A stretch of DNA of 64,000 bases from Xiheibacterium sp038325765. GTDB taxonomy: Bacteria > Myxococcota_A > Polyangia > Nannocystales > Nannocystaceae. Below are positions 7,383 through 16,557 of this stretch, piece by piece (the stretch's first letter is position 1; every line of letters begins with the position of its first letter). Below the pieces are notes generated by a model. That model searched no databases, was not told where the DNA came from, and was given only the letters and a program-made list of their open reading frames with translations. Both the position numbers and the translations under genes were made by a program. The DNA is taken from the NCBI GenBank assembly GCA_038325765.1, contig JBBQJI010000014.1:71131-135130 (forward strand). Direction: 5' to 3'.

Positions 7383-9484
7383 GGCGCACCCGGCAGCCGC
7401 ACGGCGCGGGCCCGCGCGAGGTGATCGAGCAGTAACGTGCGCATCGCCGCAGCCCGCGACGCCCCGCGGGACGCCCCGCGGCCGTAGACATTGTCGCGCT
7501 CCGCCGGATCCGCCGCCAGATCGTAGAGCTCCCACAGCGAGTGCTCGAGATCGAGGATGAGCTTGTCGGTGCCGTCGATGGCGGCGAGCTTCTGCAGCTC
7601 GTCGCTGCCGTGGCGATACTGCTCGACCACCACCGGCCGCGTCGCCACCTCACCGCCGCGGATCTCGGCGGCGCGGCTGCGACCATCGGCGCCGGCGACG
7701 AACGGGATGTCGAGCAGCTCGAGCAGCGTCGGAGTGAGATCGATGAGCGACACCGGCTCGGGGATCCGCCGGGGTACTGCGCCCGGCCCACGCACCAGCA
7801 ACGGCACGCGGATCGACTCCTCGTACACAGCAAAGGCGTGCATGCGCCGCCCGTGCTCGAGGAACTCCTCGCCATGGTCCGACGACACGATGGTCCATGC
7901 GTCCTCGGTGAGGCCGAGGTGTTCGGCGGCGGCGAACAGCCTGTCGACCTCGTGATCCACGAAGTGGATCTCGGCGTCGTACAGATCGATCGGCGCCTCG
8001 TCGTCGAAGTCGCCACCGCCGTCCCACAGCCGGTGCTGCGCAGGCGGGGTGTGGCGGGCGTGGGGCTCGTAGTAGTGCACCCACAAGAACAGCGGCTGGC
8101 CCCTGCGCTCGCGGGCGTGCTCGCGCATCCGCGCCGTCGCCAGCCGCGTGGTCGCGTGCGCCCCCATCGCGCCCACATCGTGGAGGATCACCAGGTCGTC
8201 GATGCCCTGGCCCAGGCCGTGGTCGTCGAAGAAGTGGAAGCTGTGCAGCACCACCGTGCGATACCCCGCGTCGTGGAGACGCTCGGTCAGCAGCACGCGA
8301 GCGTCCCCCAGCACGTGGGTCGCGTAGTCGAGAGACTCGACGAGGCGCGACGGGTAGGCAGCGGTCAGGATCGCCGGCATCACGCGGTCGGTGACCGGCG
8401 CGACGGTGTAGGCGCGATCGAAGATCACTGCATCGGCGAAGCGGGCATCCAGCTCGGGCGTGGTGTCGCGCGCGTAGCCGTACAGGCCGACATGATCGGC
8501 GCGCAGGGTCTCGATGGTGACGAGCAGCACGTTGGGGCGAGGCCGCACCGCCGGCACCGCCGCGGAGGTCCCGAGCGCGGGGCCGACCATCGCCCAGGTC
8601 AGATCGCCGCCGTGGCAGTCCTGATCGATGCCGTCCTCGGGCACGTCGATGGCGAAGGGATGGATCGCGGGATCGAACGGCGCGCAGTCATCCTCGGCGT
8701 CGACGAACGAATGGCCATCGCCGTCGACGTCGAGCACCCGCGCGAGCTGCCGCGCAACGGCGCCCACGGTGGGGCTGTAGCGGGCGATGACAACCCGCAC
8801 AGACAGCGAGGTGGCGAGCACGACCAACGCGGCGCCGAACAGGGCGAACCCGGCGAGCACCACCGCGCGCGCCGGACCCCGTCGCCACGGCCGCGCCCCG
8901 ACCACGGGGAGCGCCAGCAGCCCGGCGGCCGCGACCGCAACAAAGCGCAGATCCAGCCCCTCGGCGACGCTGCGCACGTGGACGGCGAGGGCGATCGCCG
9001 CCGCGAGGGAGACGGTGACGGCGAGCACCATCGTGGCAGTGCCGCGTCGGCACAGCCACGCCAGCGCCCACGCGGCGACGGCGGCCACCGCCATCACGCC
9101 GAGCAGCAGCCACGCGAAGGTGTGTAGGTGAGATGGCGGCGTGCGCTCGGTGAACACCGGCACGCCCGCGGCGATCGTGCCCACCGCGATCAGCACGACC
9201 GCGCCGACGAGCGCAACGGTCGCTGCGGCATCGAGCGTGGGAAGTCCCAGGGCGCGCCACCGCGCCGCGAGCCCACGGCAAAGCGGCAAGAGTATCGCCC
9301 CCGAGATGGCGCCGAGCAGGCCGAGCATGCCGACCGCCACCACCGGCACGCCGCCAGCCCACGCCCCGCGCCACGCCGTGAAGCCGCAGTCGATCACCGC
9401 CGCGGTCGCGCCAGCCAGCGCACCGGCAGCGGCCCCCAGGACGATCCGATCCACGGCGGTGCGAGCGGTGTTCCGGGTGACCAT
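7379..9484 (-). CDS. Membrane-anchored sulfatase/phosphoglycerol-transferase-like protein
   Basis: 701 residues. The first 240 form seven or eight membrane segments. A short acidic MopE-like stretch follows (DVDGDGHSFVDAEDDC, then DGIDQDCHGGD). The C-terminal 400 residues are an alkaline-phosphatase-superfamily domain beginning RPNVLLVTIETLRADHVGLYGY. Metal-binding signatures are visible at the first aspartate/glutamate cluster and at SSDHGEEF, with HYYEPHARH between them. The usual sulfatase Cys/Ser-X-Pro-X-Arg site is not seen. The equivalent position reads PVTDRVMPA, so a threonine nucleophile like that of phosphoglycerol transferases is likelier than formylglycine. It probably modifies an envelope glycan or lipid in the periplasm. 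Confidence 0.83.
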   Translation of the reverse strand: MVTRNTARTAVDRIVLGAAAGALAGATAAVIDCGFTAWRGAWAGGVPVVAVGMLGLLGAISGAILLPLCRGLAARWRALGLPTLDAAATVALVGAVVLIAVGTIAAGVPVFTERTPPSHLHTFAWLLLGVMAVAAVAAWALAWLCRRGTATMVLAVTVSLAAAIALAVHVRSVAEGLDLRFVAVAAAGLLALPVVGARPWRRGPARAVVLAGFALFGAALVVLATSLSVRVVIARYSPTVGAVARQLARVLDVDGDGHSFVDAEDDCAPFDPAIHPFAIDVPEDGIDQDCHGGDLTWAMVGPALGTSAAVPAVRPRPNVLLVTIETLRADHVGLYGYARDTTPELDARFADAVIFDRAYTVAPVTDRVMPAILTAAYPSRLVESLDYATHVLGDARVLLTERLHDAGYRTVVLHSFHFFDDHGLGQGIDDLVILHDVGAMGAHATTRLATARMREHARERRGQPLFLWVHYYEPHARHTPPAQHRLWDGGGDFDDEAPIDLYDAEIHFVDHEVDRLFAAAEHLGLTEDAWTIVSSDHGEEFLEHGRRMHAFAVYEESIRVPLLVRGPGAVPRRIPEPVSLIDLTPTLLELLDIPFVAGADGRSRAAEIRGGEVATRPVVVEQYRHGSDELQKLAAIDGTDKLILDLEHSLWELYDLAADPAERDNVYGRGASRGASRAAAMRTLLLDHLARARAVRLPGAP

Positions 9485-9544
9485 GCTGCTCCGCGCCAGG
9501 GTACACTCCGCCGCCCGCGGAGGCGGCGGCGCCCGAGGTGGCGA

Positions 9545-9672
9545 TCACCAGTCGTGCAGGCCGGTGGGATCCGCGAAATCGGCACTGAAGCTGTGCGGGA
9601 ATCCGGCCTCGGCGGGGAAGCCCGGCGCGTCCAACACATGCGGTTCGCCAAGCGGCCCCAGCCGGGGCCGTA
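9545..9672 (-). pseudogene. Possible remnant of a protein-coding segment in the intergenic gap
   Basis: In the 256-base gap between two minus-strand genes, a stretch with coding-like third-position GC can be read in two frames. One frame ends ...SEGERYGPGWGRL and the other continues as GEPHVLDAPGFPAEAG...DPTGLHDW before a TGA at 9545-9547. Splicing the two frames near 9650 would give a plausible protein C-terminus, so this may be a frameshifted leftover gene end. I recognise no family, and high GC alone can produce such open frames, so the call is weak. Confidence 0.2.
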
Positions 9673-9740
9673 GCGCTCGCCCTCGGACAGGACCGGACAG
9701 AGCCCGGCGGAACCTTCCCCTCCCAATCGCTGTCGCTCTC

Positions 9741-12215
9741 TCAGCCCTGCTCCGTCACCACCACGACGTTCGGCGCGCGGCGCCACGTGCTGGGATCGTC
9801 GTCGGCTACGGGCGGCGCCGCGTCGACCAGATCGACGACGGTGCCCACGGGCGACGACTCGCACGGATCCCCGGGCTCGAGCTCGACCCACAGCACGCGG
9901 CCGTAGCCCGCCGCCGCGTCCGCGGCATCGGGGGGGCCCGCACCGATCGCGACGGCGGTGCCGCGGCGATCGAGGGCCAACGCATGGGGGTGCACGTCGC
10001 TGCCGTCGCTGCCCGTCCACCATGGATCGAGGTCGTCGAGCGTCGCGCAGATCTCGGCCCCCACCTCGCCGTCGCGGACCACGTGCACGCCGCGGCCGTC
10101 GGTGCGGCCGGTGGCCATCAGCCACCGCGCCCCGACGTCGCTGGGCAGCGCGACGATGTCGCGGACCTCCCACAGCTCGCCGGGAATCTCGCCGGGGACG
10201 CCCAGCGGATTGCACGCGCCGTCGAAACGCCAGAGCCGACCGGGATCGAACGTCGCGATGGGCGGGTTCTCGGCGAGCACGAAGCCGCCCAGGCCATCGG
10301 GCGCGATCGAGCGGACGCGCTTGTCGGGGAACGGCACGTTGGCGACGCAGCCGTCGATGGCGGCCGCTGCCTCGGCGACCGTGCCCTCGCCCACCGCCGA
10401 GGTGTCGAGCACCACCGCACCCTCGTCGCCATCGCACGCGAGCGCCACCCGATCCATCGCAGCATCCAGCGCGACCAGGCTCCACGCCCCCACACAGCTG
10501 CCCGCGCCGTCGCCCGCACCGATGGCTCCGAGGCTGCGCCGGCCCACCTCGCCCGTGACCGGATCGACGACGAACAACTCCCCCGCCGCGGTCCACTCGA
10601 ACTCGGGCGTGAACAGGTCGTTGGCGAACACCCCGACCAGCTGCCGGCCGCTGGGGTGCGTCAGGATGAAGATGGCTTCTTCGGCGGCGAGGTCTATCGC
10701 CCGCACCGGGGGCAGGAACATCGCCCCGTCGAAGAACGCGGTCTGCGGTACGGTGGCGCCCGCGGGCTGGGCCGCGAGGAACTCGTGGGGGAATACCACG
10801 AGCGAGCCCCGATCGCGGGCCGGATAGTGACCGACGAGCACCGACAGACCGGCGGCGTCGATCGTGAGCCCGTACGGCTCGTCGAGCAGGTCTCCCGAAT
10901 TGTCGCCCATGAGGTTGGGCTTGAGGTCGAGATCGATCGCGCCGCGATAGCTCGGCCCGGGACCGCGTGGGGCGAAGATCTCGAGCCGATCGTCGAAGGC
11001 CTGGGCCACCACAACGAGCGTGCACGCCTCGTTCGCGGGGCAGCCCAGCGGGCCTTCGGTGGGCAGCACGAAGCCGGTATCCGAGGTGTCGGTGCCGTCG
11101 GCACCCGAGGTGTCGGTGGCACCTGTGCCCGCGGTGTCGGCAGGCGCATCGTCGCCGCAGCCGCCGAGCAGCGCAGCGGCGAATGCGTGCACGACGCGAC
11201 GGCGACGCCGCGCCACCACGAACAGTAACAGCGCCGCGTGGGCGAGCCCGGCACCGCCGGCCGTGACCGCGCACCCGCCCTCGGGATCGGAATCAGGGTC
11301 GGGATCCGGCATCACGCTGAGCACGGTCGGTGCATAGGCCGTGTATGTGCGCCCGTCCGCGTCGGTCGCGACGAGCCGCACCCGTATCGACGTCACGCCG
11401 TCCACGTCCGGCGGCACGAACTCGACCGAAAGCGGCCCCGTGCCCACAGCGATCTGCTCGGCGATGGTCTGCCACTGGGGCTCGAGGGTGCCGATCGACT
11501 CGCCCCACTGCACTGACACCGTCGTACCAGGCGTGACGTCGGCGCAGCCCGGCAGAATGTACGGCGTACCCGCGACGAGGATCGCCTCGCCGCCGTCGAT
11601 CGCGATCGAGGGACCTGCGAGCGCCGCCTCGGCCGCGCTCGGGATCACCTTCACGAAGCCGGGCCGGCGCTGCCACAGATTGGCGACGGGCTCCCAGGTG
11701 AAGCCATAGATCACGTACGTCCCGGGCGGGACGCCAGCGGTGTCCCACCGCACACCCATCGCCGCCTGCGCGTCGTCGATCGGCACCCGCGCGTCGTCGG
11801 GGGTGATGCGCAGCCACTTGCCCGGGCCGAAGCGCGAGGTGTCCTCCAGCACGTCCTCGGGGTCGACCTCGGCATCTTGCACCTCGGGGTCGACCAACGA
11901 CGCGCGCATGATGTCGGCATGCGTGATCCACGTCGGCATCGGCGCGTAGTCCTGCGCCGCGAAGGCGAAGAATTGGTGCGTGCGGCTGTCGTCGACCTCG
12001 TCGAAGGTTCGATCGTCGGGATCCTCCTCGGACGGCACCGTGTACGCGAAGTGGACCGCGGGATCGGTCGACTGATCGACGACGGGCGCGCACGCGCCCG
12101 GCGTCCAGTTCACCGGCACGCGCGGCTTGGCGGCGTTGGCGGCCGACGCGCTGTGTATCGGTGCGAGGGTGCCCAGCACGGCACACACAGTCGCGAGGCG
12201 GGGGACCGAGGTCAT
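9741..12215 (-). CDS. Apparent in-frame fusion of a MYXO-CTERM-like secreted protein and a beta-propeller-like lipoprotein
   Basis: One uninterrupted frame of about 824 residues. Residues 1-24 are a signal peptide (LATVCAVLGTLAPIHSASA). The first 300 residues are a secreted domain of unknown type. Near 315-340 there is an Asp/Pro linker, GGCAVT, a hydrophobic segment LLLFVVA and five arginines, exactly the layout of a C-terminal MYXO-CTERM sorting tail. Instead of a stop, the frame runs on into VHAFAAALLGGCGDD, a lipoprotein signal with its own GTG at 11192 and a Thr/Asp-Gly linker. The remaining part (VVVAQAFDDRLEIFAPRG..., then repeated strand-rich segments) resembles an extracellular propeller-like protein. 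Translation may restart at 11192, or the stop between two genes has been lost. Confidence 0.75.
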   Translation of the reverse strand: MTSVPRLATVCAVLGTLAPIHSASAANAAKPRVPVNWTPGACAPVVDQSTDPAVHFAYTVPSEEDPDDRTFDEVDDSRTHQFFAFAAQDYAPMPTWITHADIMRASLVDPEVQDAEVDPEDVLEDTSRFGPGKWLRITPDDARVPIDDAQAAMGVRWDTAGVPPGTYVIYGFTWEPVANLWQRRPGFVKVIPSAAEAALAGPSIAIDGGEAILVAGTPYILPGCADVTPGTTVSVQWGESIGTLEPQWQTIAEQIAVGTGPLSVEFVPPDVDGVTSIRVRLVATDADGRTYTAYAPTVLSVMPDPDPDSDPEGGCAVTAGGAGLAHAALLLFVVARRRRRVVHAFAAALLGGCGDDAPADTAGTGATDTSGADGTDTSDTGFVLPTEGPLGCPANEACTLVVVAQAFDDRLEIFAPRGPGPSYRGAIDLDLKPNLMGDNSGDLLDEPYGLTIDAAGLSVLVGHYPARDRGSLVVFPHEFLAAQPAGATVPQTAFFDGAMFLPPVRAIDLAAEEAIFILTHPSGRQLVGVFANDLFTPEFEWTAAGELFVVDPVTGEVGRRSLGAIGAGDGAGSCVGAWSLVALDAAMDRVALACDGDEGAVVLDTSAVGEGTVAEAAAAIDGCVANVPFPDKRVRSIAPDGLGGFVLAENPPIATFDPGRLWRFDGACNPLGVPGEIPGELWEVRDIVALPSDVGARWLMATGRTDGRGVHVVRDGEVGAEICATLDDLDPWWTGSDGSDVHPHALALDRRGTAVAIGAGPPDAADAAAGYGRVLWVELEPGDPCESSPVGTVVDLVDAAPPVADDDPSTWRRAPNVVVVTEQG

Positions 12216-12289
12216 GCGCGCCCACCGTACCACGGCGCCCACGGGTGGCGGGGCGGACGGATCGCCAATCATTGGCTAAGCTCCTGGCG

Positions 12290-12739
12290 ATGCTTCGTGC
12301 AACCCGCTGGCGCGGTCACTTCGGCGGCGCGTGCCTCGCATTCGTCGCCTGCGATGGCGGCGACGACGACGCGACCGAGGCGCCCGCGTGCGCCGTGCCG
12401 CCGGCCTCCGACTGCGCGCCGTTGTACACGCCGTCGTTCGACGAGGTCTACGCGCGCACCCTCGTGCCGGGCTGCGCAACGGGGGGCGGATCGTGCCACG
12501 GCAGCGCCACCGCCAGCGGCGGAGGTTTCTACATCGACGACGCCGACTCGACCTTCGCGCGCCTGCTGCAGGACCGCGGCGAGGGCAGTCTCGTCGTCGC
12601 CGGCGATCCGTCCTGCAGCAGCCTGGTGGTGCGCCTGGTGATCGACGACCCCGTGCTCGGCATGCCGCCGGGCGCCCCGTTGGCGGCAGGCGAGCTGTGC
12701 AGCGTGACCCGCTGGATCGAGGAAGGCGCCACCCGATGA
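12290..12739 (+). CDS. Lipoprotein with modified cytochrome-c-like motif (CX6CH)
   Basis: 149 residues with a lipoprotein signal (lipobox FVAC near residue 21) and an Asp-rich linker. The folded part begins SFDEVYARTLVPGC and contains ATGGGSCHGSA: a cysteine, six residues, then CH. That layout matches the cytochrome-c-like domains often seen in myxobacterial and planctomycete exported proteins, where the spacer of the heme motif is enlarged. The later GMPPGAPLAAGELCSVTRWIEEGA resembles the distal part of those domains, where a methionine can be the sixth heme ligand. Its stop overlaps the start of the multiheme cytochrome (ATGA), so the two are probably partners. Confidence 0.75.
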   Translation: MLRATRWRGHFGGACLAFVACDGGDDDATEAPACAVPPASDCAPLYTPSFDEVYARTLVPGCATGGGSCHGSATASGGGFYIDDADSTFARLLQDRGEGSLVVAGDPSCSSLVVRLVIDDPVLGMPPGAPLAAGELCSVTRWIEEGATR

Positions 12740-14181
12740 CGACACGCAGCCTCTGGTTTGGCCTCGCGCTCCTCGCCGCGTGCACCGAGCAGCCCGACGC
12801 CGGCCCCTCGGTGGCGATGCTCGATCCGGCCTCGTGCGCCGAGTGCCACCCGCTGCACTTCGAGCAGTGGCAGGGCAGCATGCACGCCTACGCCGCCGAC
12901 GATCCGATCTTCTTGGCGATGAACGCCAAGGGTCAGCGCGAGACCGGCGGCACGCTGGGAGATTTCTGCGTGCGGTGCCATGCCCCCGTCGCCGTCGCCC
13001 TGGGCGAGACCACCGACGGCCTCAACCTCGGCGAGCTGCCGCAGCACCTCAAGGGCGTCACCTGCTACTTCTGCCACAACGTCGAGTCCATCGGCGGCAC
13101 CCACAACAACCCGCTGCAGCTCGCCTTCGACAGCGTCATGCGCGGTGCGATCGCCGACGCGGTCGACAACCCGTTCCACGACAGCGCCTACTCGCCGATG
13201 ATGGACGACGACGTCCTCGCCTCCGGCGACATGTGCGGCAGCTGTCACGACATCGTCAACCAGCACGGCCTCCACCTCGAGCGCACCTACGGCGAGTGGG
13301 TGGGATCGTTCTACGACGATCCCGACCCCAACAATCCCCAGCTCAAGGTGCCGTACGGCGCGACGTGCAGCAGCTGCCACATGCCCGGCCGCCGCAACAC
13401 CCCGATCGCGGACTTCCCCGGCGTGCAGCAGCGCGACCTCCGGGACCACGCGATGGCGGGCGTCGACGTGGCGCTCACCGACTTCCCCGACGCCGAGCAG
13501 GCGCCCGCGCTCGAGGCGGCCCAGCTCGCGGCCATGGAGGCGATGCGCGGGCCGGCGGTGTGCGCGGGACTGTGCGTGCGACCGGCCGATGGCGGCGGCA
13601 CCGACGTGGTCGTGTGGCTGCACAACGAGGCCGCCGGCCACTTCTGGCCCAGCGGCGCCACCTTGGATCGGCGGGCGTGGGTCCAGCTCGAGGCCTTCGA
13701 CGGCGATGCCGCCGTCCTCGCCACGGGCGTGGTCGCGGGCGACGCCTCGATCGACGTCGCCGCGGCCGCCGATCCCGGGCTGTGGCTGTTCCGCGATCGG
13801 GGGATCGGCGCCGACGGCCAGCCGGCGTCGATGTTCTGGGACGTCACCGCGATCGAGAGCAACCTGCTGCCGGTCGCCGAAATCGCCGGCCTCCGCGCCG
13901 ACCGCAGCACGTGGCGGCAGCGCATCTGGCACGTCGACGGTCCGGTCGATCGCGTGGCGATGCAGGTGAACCTGCGGCCGATCCCCTTCGAGCTCGTCGA
14001 CGAGCTCGCGGCCGAGGAGCTCTACGACGCCGCGGCGATCCGCGCTCGCATCCCGACCTTCACGCTGGCCTCGACCGCGCTCGAGTGGACGCCGCAGGGC
14101 GCCGAGCTGACCGAATTCGAGGGCGCGTGCGTGCAGAGTGCGTCGTGCTTCGAGGTGATCTCGATGGACGACGGTCAGTGA
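12736..14181 (+). CDS. Pentaheme c-type cytochrome lipoprotein (cytochrome c554-like)
   Basis: 481 residues, beginning with a lipoprotein signal (lipobox LAAC, cysteine at 16). Five canonical heme attachment motifs lie in the first half: CAECH (about 34), CVRCH, CYFCH, CGSCH and CSSCH. The spacing and the EQWQGSMHAYA context resemble the cytochrome c554 family of multiheme electron carriers. The C-terminal 200 residues carry no heme motif and look like a beta-sandwich (VVVWLHNEAAGHFWPSGA). It is translationally coupled to the CX6CH lipoprotein just upstream. The pair probably forms a periplasmic or outer-membrane electron-transfer unit; the donor and acceptor are unknown. Confidence 0.86.
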   Translation: MTTRSLWFGLALLAACTEQPDAGPSVAMLDPASCAECHPLHFEQWQGSMHAYAADDPIFLAMNAKGQRETGGTLGDFCVRCHAPVAVALGETTDGLNLGELPQHLKGVTCYFCHNVESIGGTHNNPLQLAFDSVMRGAIADAVDNPFHDSAYSPMMDDDVLASGDMCGSCHDIVNQHGLHLERTYGEWVGSFYDDPDPNNPQLKVPYGATCSSCHMPGRRNTPIADFPGVQQRDLRDHAMAGVDVALTDFPDAEQAPALEAAQLAAMEAMRGPAVCAGLCVRPADGGGTDVVVWLHNEAAGHFWPSGATLDRRAWVQLEAFDGDAAVLATGVVAGDASIDVAAAADPGLWLFRDRGIGADGQPASMFWDVTAIESNLLPVAEIAGLRADRSTWRQRIWHVDGPVDRVAMQVNLRPIPFELVDELAAEELYDAAAIRARIPTFTLASTALEWTPQGAELTEFEGACVQSASCFEVISMDDGQ

Positions 14182-14241
14182 CGGCCGCTCCGCTCACGGC
14201 CGACTCCATTCGCGGTCGGCACGCTCACGGTCGGCGCACGT
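14182..14241. other. Intergenic gap between convergent genes, with short direct repeats
   Basis: The 60 bases hold near-repeats of gctcacggccg / gctcacggtcgg and a weak hairpin, ccgac...gtcgg, around 14200-14220. It could serve as a bidirectional terminator for the converging cytochrome and YtkA-like genes. No T-run is present, as is common in such GC-rich DNA. Confidence 0.3.
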
Positions 14242-14730
14242 TCACGGATCGATGCAGAAGCGGAAGACCACCGCGTCCTGGCTGCCGTCGTCGAGCGTGA
14301 GGTCCAAGGTGACCTCCCACAGCCCGGGCATGAAGAAGTTCACCCGCTCGATCACGAACTCTCCGTCCTCGGCGCCGCGGTCGATCCGGGCCTCGATCGA
14401 CGAGCCGTGCTGGTGGTCGGGCATGAACGGCGTGACCTCGATGCGGGCCGGCTGCGGTACTCCGGCGTCGTCCTCGATGCGCACGATCCACGTGTTGTCA
14501 CCGCGCGACGGGGGTGCCGGCGTGGCATCGAGGATCACCACCTGCAGGCGCTCGCCGATCCGGCGCAGGCCGAGCTCGTAACGATCGGCCCGGTCCTCCG
14601 TCGCGCACCCGCCCGCGGGTGGGGACACGAGTTCGGTGTCCGCGGTCGGATCGAGCCCGCCGTCCTCGCCTGCTGCGTCGCACGCGCAAAGCGCCAGGCA
14701 CAGCGACGGGATCAGGCGCGCACGGAGCAT
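14242..14730 (-). CDS. Lipoprotein with YtkA/FixH-like domain
   Basis: 162 residues. The signal peptide ends in a lipobox around CLALCAC, followed by an acidic linker. The folded region has the pattern of YtkA/FixH-like periplasmic domains. ARIEVTPFMPDHQHGS near residue 100 carries the characteristic Met/His cluster, and VNFFMPGLWEVTLDL is the signature Met-Pro-Gly-x-Trp strand near residue 135. Such proteins are found near cytochromes, copper handling and respiratory complexes, which suits the pentaheme cytochrome converging on it from the left. Metal binding by the Met/His cluster is an inference. Confidence 0.75.
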   Translation of the reverse strand: MLRARLIPSLCLALCACDAAGEDGGLDPTADTELVSPPAGGCATEDRADRYELGLRRIGERLQVVILDATPAPPSRGDNTWIVRIEDDAGVPQPARIEVTPFMPDHQHGSSIEARIDRGAEDGEFVIERVNFFMPGLWEVTLDLTLDDGSQDAVVFRFCIDP

Positions 14731-14782
14731 CGGAGACCGGTACGCCGGCACGCCCGGATCGGGATCGCCGCTGAGGCGCTTT

Positions 14783-16474
14783 TCAGGGCGGCGAGCGCTG
14801 GGCCGAGGCCGCGGCGCGCGCATGAACGGCGAAGCCCCACGCCACCGACTCGGCCTCGAGGGCGGCGCGGCTCCGCACCCACTGCGGCACCCCGGGCAGC
14901 GCGGCCAGGTGCTCGAGGTCGGCGTGAGCGCCGTCGAGGTCCCCCGCGCGGCGGCGGAGCGTCGCGCGCTCGAGCAGCAGCAGCGGACGATCCGGCGCGC
15001 CCGAGATGGCGCGGTCGATCGCCTCCGCCGCGGCCTTGGGCTCACCGACGTACTCGTACGCCAACGCGAGGTTGTAGTAGTGCACCGCCGACGGCTCGCG
15101 CTGACGGCTGCGCGGCACCATCGCCTGGACGCACACCACCGCGGCGATGCCGACGGCGACACGATCGGCCCGCAGCGCGACGCGATCCCGCGCGAGCACC
15201 CACAGCCGGCCCATGCCGGTGGCGGCGAGGAGCACAAGCGGGATCGCCAACGGCAGGCGGTGCTGCGACGACGTGAAGAACACGACGTTGCCGAGCACGG
15301 TCGCAAAACCGAGCCCCGCGACCCATGCGAGTCGAACCCTGCCCCCCGGCGCACGCCACCACGCCGCGGCGCCGAGGACCGCGAGCCCGGCGAGCAGGCC
15401 GAACGGCACCGCGACGCGGTTCGCCCACGGGATCATCTCGCGCTCACCGAGCACGTCGTAGTCCTGGGCCAGCTCGTCGTTGCCCGCGAGCAGCCACACC
15501 TTGCGCACCAGCAGCCGCGCCCAGCGACCCGGGTCCTGCGCGATCTCGTCCCACGCGCGGCGGTACAGCTCGCGCCCCATCTGCGCCAGGGCGTCGGCCG
15601 ACGCCTCGGGATCATCCCGATCGCCGTACTCCTGCGACTCGCGGGCGACGTCGCCGCTGAAGATCCCCGCATCGTTCCACACCCCACGGGCGTTGGCGTT
15701 GTTGCCGATGTAGAACGACGTGCCGCCGCCGTGGGCCGGCAGCACCGTGGCACGGCCGGTGACCCTCGCGTTGCGCAGCGCCATCGGTGCGAGGGCGAGA
15801 CCGACACCCAGCACGAAGCCCGCGATGACCCGCACGCGAGCGCGCACGCGTGCGCGCACGGGTGCGAGGGGCAGTGGTCCCACGAAGAGCAGCGCGACGC
15901 CGATGATCGGCACCGCCACCGCGAGGTTGGGCCGCGCCAGCACGGCGAGGCCGCACGCCACACCGGCCACCAATGCTGGCACCAGCCCGCAGCGCCGCTG
16001 CGCCCAACCCATGGCTGCGACGATGCCGATGCAGCACACCACGGTCAGCGACGCCGACAGGAACTTGTTCTCGTAGAACGCCAGCGGCGCGAACCCCAGC
16101 GCGAGCACGAGCCCCCACGCTGCGGTGCGGGCGTCGAACATCCGCCGCATCGCGCGATGCAGCAGCCACCACCCGGCGGCCGCGAGCGCCAGCTGCACGA
16201 GCAGCGCCGCCGCCAGCCCTCCTGCCGCCATCGGCAGCGCGAGCTGGGCGGCGTACAACCCCTGCAGATAGAACGGCGCGGTGCCCCAGGGCGGGTGTGC
16301 GACGAGATCGGCCGCGGCCCGCTCGTAGATGTGCCCGTCGGAGATCGTCGCGACCGCGAACGGGACGTCGCGCAGGTACACGAGGTGGTAGACGACGCGC
16401 TGCAGCGCGAAGGCGACGACGAGCAGCCCGACCCAGCCGGCTCGCCCCTGCACCACCTGCGGTCGCGGCGACAC
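14783..16474 (-). CDS. Membrane glycosyltransferase (GT-C/PMT-like) with TPR-like tail
   Basis: 563 residues, starting at GTG. About eleven hydrophobic segments are visible. The first large periplasmic loop contains ISDGHIYERAAADLVAHP, where an early acidic residue is the expected catalytic base of GT-C glycosyltransferases using lipid-phosphate sugars. Later, RNARVTGRATVLPAHGGG and FYIGNNANARGVWND are typical of the PMT_2/ArnT-like group in these bacteria. The C-terminal 100 residues (HYYNLALAYEYVGEPKAAAEAI..., then RAGDLDGAHADLEHL) form about two TPR units. The likely role is transferring sugars to proteins or lipids at the membrane; acceptor unknown. Confidence 0.8.
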   Translation of the reverse strand: MSPRPQVVQGRAGWVGLLVVAFALQRVVYHLVYLRDVPFAVATISDGHIYERAAADLVAHPPWGTAPFYLQGLYAAQLALPMAAGGLAAALLVQLALAAAGWWLLHRAMRRMFDARTAAWGLVLALGFAPLAFYENKFLSASLTVVCCIGIVAAMGWAQRRCGLVPALVAGVACGLAVLARPNLAVAVPIIGVALLFVGPLPLAPVRARVRARVRVIAGFVLGVGLALAPMALRNARVTGRATVLPAHGGGTSFYIGNNANARGVWNDAGIFSGDVARESQEYGDRDDPEASADALAQMGRELYRRAWDEIAQDPGRWARLLVRKVWLLAGNDELAQDYDVLGEREMIPWANRVAVPFGLLAGLAVLGAAAWWRAPGGRVRLAWVAGLGFATVLGNVVFFTSSQHRLPLAIPLVLLAATGMGRLWVLARDRVALRADRVAVGIAAVVCVQAMVPRSRQREPSAVHYYNLALAYEYVGEPKAAAEAIDRAISGAPDRPLLLLERATLRRRAGDLDGAHADLEHLAALPGVPQWVRSRAALEAESVAWGFAVHARAAASAQRSPP

Positions 16475-16557
16475 CCGAGCGCAGTCTACCCGTTTCGGGT
16501 CTACCCGCTGGCCGGGTCTGCCCGTTCGGCCCCGGCCGCCCTAAGCTGCGGCGCACC

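Noticed and set aside
5805..7424. A plus-strand frame of about 540 codons across rpe and the membrane protein
   Set aside because: Arg/His-rich shadow of the minus-strand genes, which have recognisable products.
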